Below are positions 22,561-23,566 of a DNA stretch of 23,566 nt, piece after piece. How positions within the stretch are numbered: the stretch's first letter is position 1; the number at the start of each line of letters is the position of its first letter. The notes under the pieces were generated by a model. That model saw nothing but the letters and a program-made list of their open reading frames with translations. It searched no databases and was not told the origin of the DNA. This DNA comes from Candidatus Treponema excrementipullorum (GTDB lineage: Bacteria > Spirochaetota > Spirochaetia > Treponematales > Treponemataceae): positions 1 through 23,566 of the forward strand of contig JAHLFV010000233.1 of assembly GCA_018883625.1 (NCBI GenBank), read 5' to 3'. Made by a program: the position numbers and the translations under genes.

Positions 22561-23566
22561 AAAGAAACTGTGTATGCACCCTGTTTTGGCTGTTATTGGT
22601 GTTTTCTGCAATAGGGCAGCCGTATCCGTTCAGCGAGATTCAAAAATTATTTTCCAGAACTCATAAGCTGATGTATGCAAGGGAATTGCGTCTCAATGAC
22701 CAGCACAGCAGGTATTATTTGGCCTATTTTATATACAGTTATGGGGGAATAGTTAGACCGCGGGAAGAAATGCCTCATGTTGAGATAATAAAGGAGGAAG
22801 CGGGTCAATTTACCGAGGTTGATTATCTTGGGAGAGTGAAGGAACGTTTTAGTGAACTGGAAGTAGCTTGGGAAGAAGAAAACGGTGAAATGAGACAAAC
22901 GGTGTTTTTTAACAGTTATGAAGGCTCGCATTTTTACCAGCAGCTGGATGCATATAAGCAAAAAAATTGTCTTGTTTTTATCGCAGATATAGATGCAGAC
23001 GGGAATGAAGAGATTCTCAGCTTTGGGATAGATCCTTTCAACTATTCGTCAGTAGCGCGTCTTTATATACGAAAATACATACAGGGAGAATGGAAGACCG
23101 TATTCAATGAGCCGTTTTTCGGAATTTTTATCTGGAATCACAATTTTGCAGAGTCGCTGGATAATGGGCCAAGTGCTGTTTACTCGGATGCTTTTATAAA
23201 AGATTGGGAAAAAAACAAGGAAGAAGCACGCGCAGATGAATGGTTTACGCCTAAAGTGTTCCCCTATGATTTTGTCGAGTATAAGGGTAAAACGGGATTA
23301 AGAATCATCTTTTATGACCGCGACGATTATGGCCGCTATCCGAAGCGTTATTATGCGCAGTTCTGGGTGTATGACGAAGAGACACAGCAGTATGAACTGG
23401 TTGAAGACATCTATAATGAGTTTGAAGAGCTCACTCCGCCAGACGGATTGATTTTTGCAGAAGCCCGGGCAGATTTATTTTGGGGAAGTAAAACGGATTT
23501 CTCAAAATTAAACGGCAGATTGACGGATGAAGACCTGGAAGATTTGGACAAGGTGCAGCTGCGTAT
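22557..23566 (+). CDS. Exported protein of unknown function, 3'-truncated by window edge
   Basis: Frame open for 336 codons to the right edge with no stop. The N-terminus MKRNCVCTLFWLLLVFSAIG is a signal peptide. The mature part is rich in aromatic and acidic residues. ADIDADGNEEI (about residues 143-153) has the D-x-D-x-D-G spacing of FG-GAP/EF-hand-like calcium loops; YDRDDYGRYPKRYYAQFWVYDEE suggests a beta-rich protein. I recognise no catalytic motif. The AAGGAGG site lies 4-5 nt before the ATG. Codon use (CTG, GCG, CGC, CCG, AGC) is noticeably more GC-rich than in the rest of the window, consistent with horizontal origin or a different selective history. It is controlled from a promoter behind the 22-bp repeat array. 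Confidence 0.7.
   Translation, partial: MKRNCVCTLFWLLLVFSAIGQPYPFSEIQKLFSRTHKLMYARELRLNDQHSRYYLAYFIYSYGGIVRPREEMPHVEIIKEEAGQFTEVDYLGRVKERFSELEVAWEEENGEMRQTVFFNSYEGSHFYQQLDAYKQKNCLVFIADIDADGNEEILSFGIDPFNYSSVARLYIRKYIQGEWKTVFNEPFFGIFIWNHNFAESLDNGPSAVYSDAFIKDWEKNKEEARADEWFTPKVFPYDFVEYKGKTGLRIIFYDRDDYGRYPKRYYAQFWVYDEETQQYELVEDIYNEFEELTPPDGLIFAEARADLFWGSKTDFSKLNGRLTDEDLEDLDKVQLR

Noticed and set aside
22647..22961. A 104-aa minus-strand ORF.
   Set aside because: It is antisense to the plus-strand exported protein frame, which has a signal peptide, ribosome-binding site and promoter.

Overview
The window covers the replication-origin region of a low-GC spirochaete chromosome, most likely a Treponema. 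This rests on protein features and gene content: a treponeme-like OmpA-domain protein, a cyclophilin-FKBP lipoprotein, and treponeme-like DnaA, GyrA and GyrB. Species cannot be assigned from sequence alone.

Layout, left to right. (1) Positions 1-2427 hold a 5'-truncated L-2,4-diaminobutyrate aminotransferase overlapping an L-2,4-diaminobutyrate decarboxylase, which together form a 1,3-diaminopropane (polyamine) module. (2) A 116-bp gap carries three copies of a 14-bp DnaA-box-like repeat and a hairpin. It is followed by an Rrf2-family regulator. (3) From 15843 down to 2953 every gene is on the minus strand: dnaA, dnaN, recF, a DciA/DUF721 gene, rpmH, rnpA, yidD, yidC, jag, an unrecognised exported protein, a two-domain cyclophilin+FKBP lipoprotein, an OmpA-domain protein, a SpoU/TrmH RNA methyltransferase and a PAP2 phosphatase. 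Spacing is tight, often with overlapping stop and start codons. The block joins replication, translation/RNase P, membrane-protein insertion and envelope-biogenesis functions. (4) The dnaA-dnaN gap (14133-14349) looks like oriC: a consensus DnaA box, a 4-nt spacer, six consecutive DnaA-trio triplets, AT-rich DNA and further weak boxes. (5) gyrB and gyrA diverge from dnaA on the plus strand and end at a clear intrinsic terminator. (6) The gyrA/argA convergent gap contains two perfect 16-bp parS palindromes, 108 bp apart and about 6.5 kb from the origin. (7) An N-acetylglutamate synthase-like gene runs back on the minus strand.

The last 1.5 kb is different in character. It holds a truncated 24-codon remnant resembling the start of an Rpn/PD-(D/E)XK transposase. 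Next comes a roughly 160-bp non-coding stretch with direct repeats at exact 22-bp spacing in two blocks, then a promoter, then a six-codon leader ORF. The leader overlaps an exported protein gene of visibly different codon use, which runs off the right edge. This 22-bp array with its coupled leader ORF is the most unusual signal in the window and looks like a multi-site operator upstream of an acquired gene.

No tRNA, rRNA, CRISPR array or intact insertion sequence was seen.
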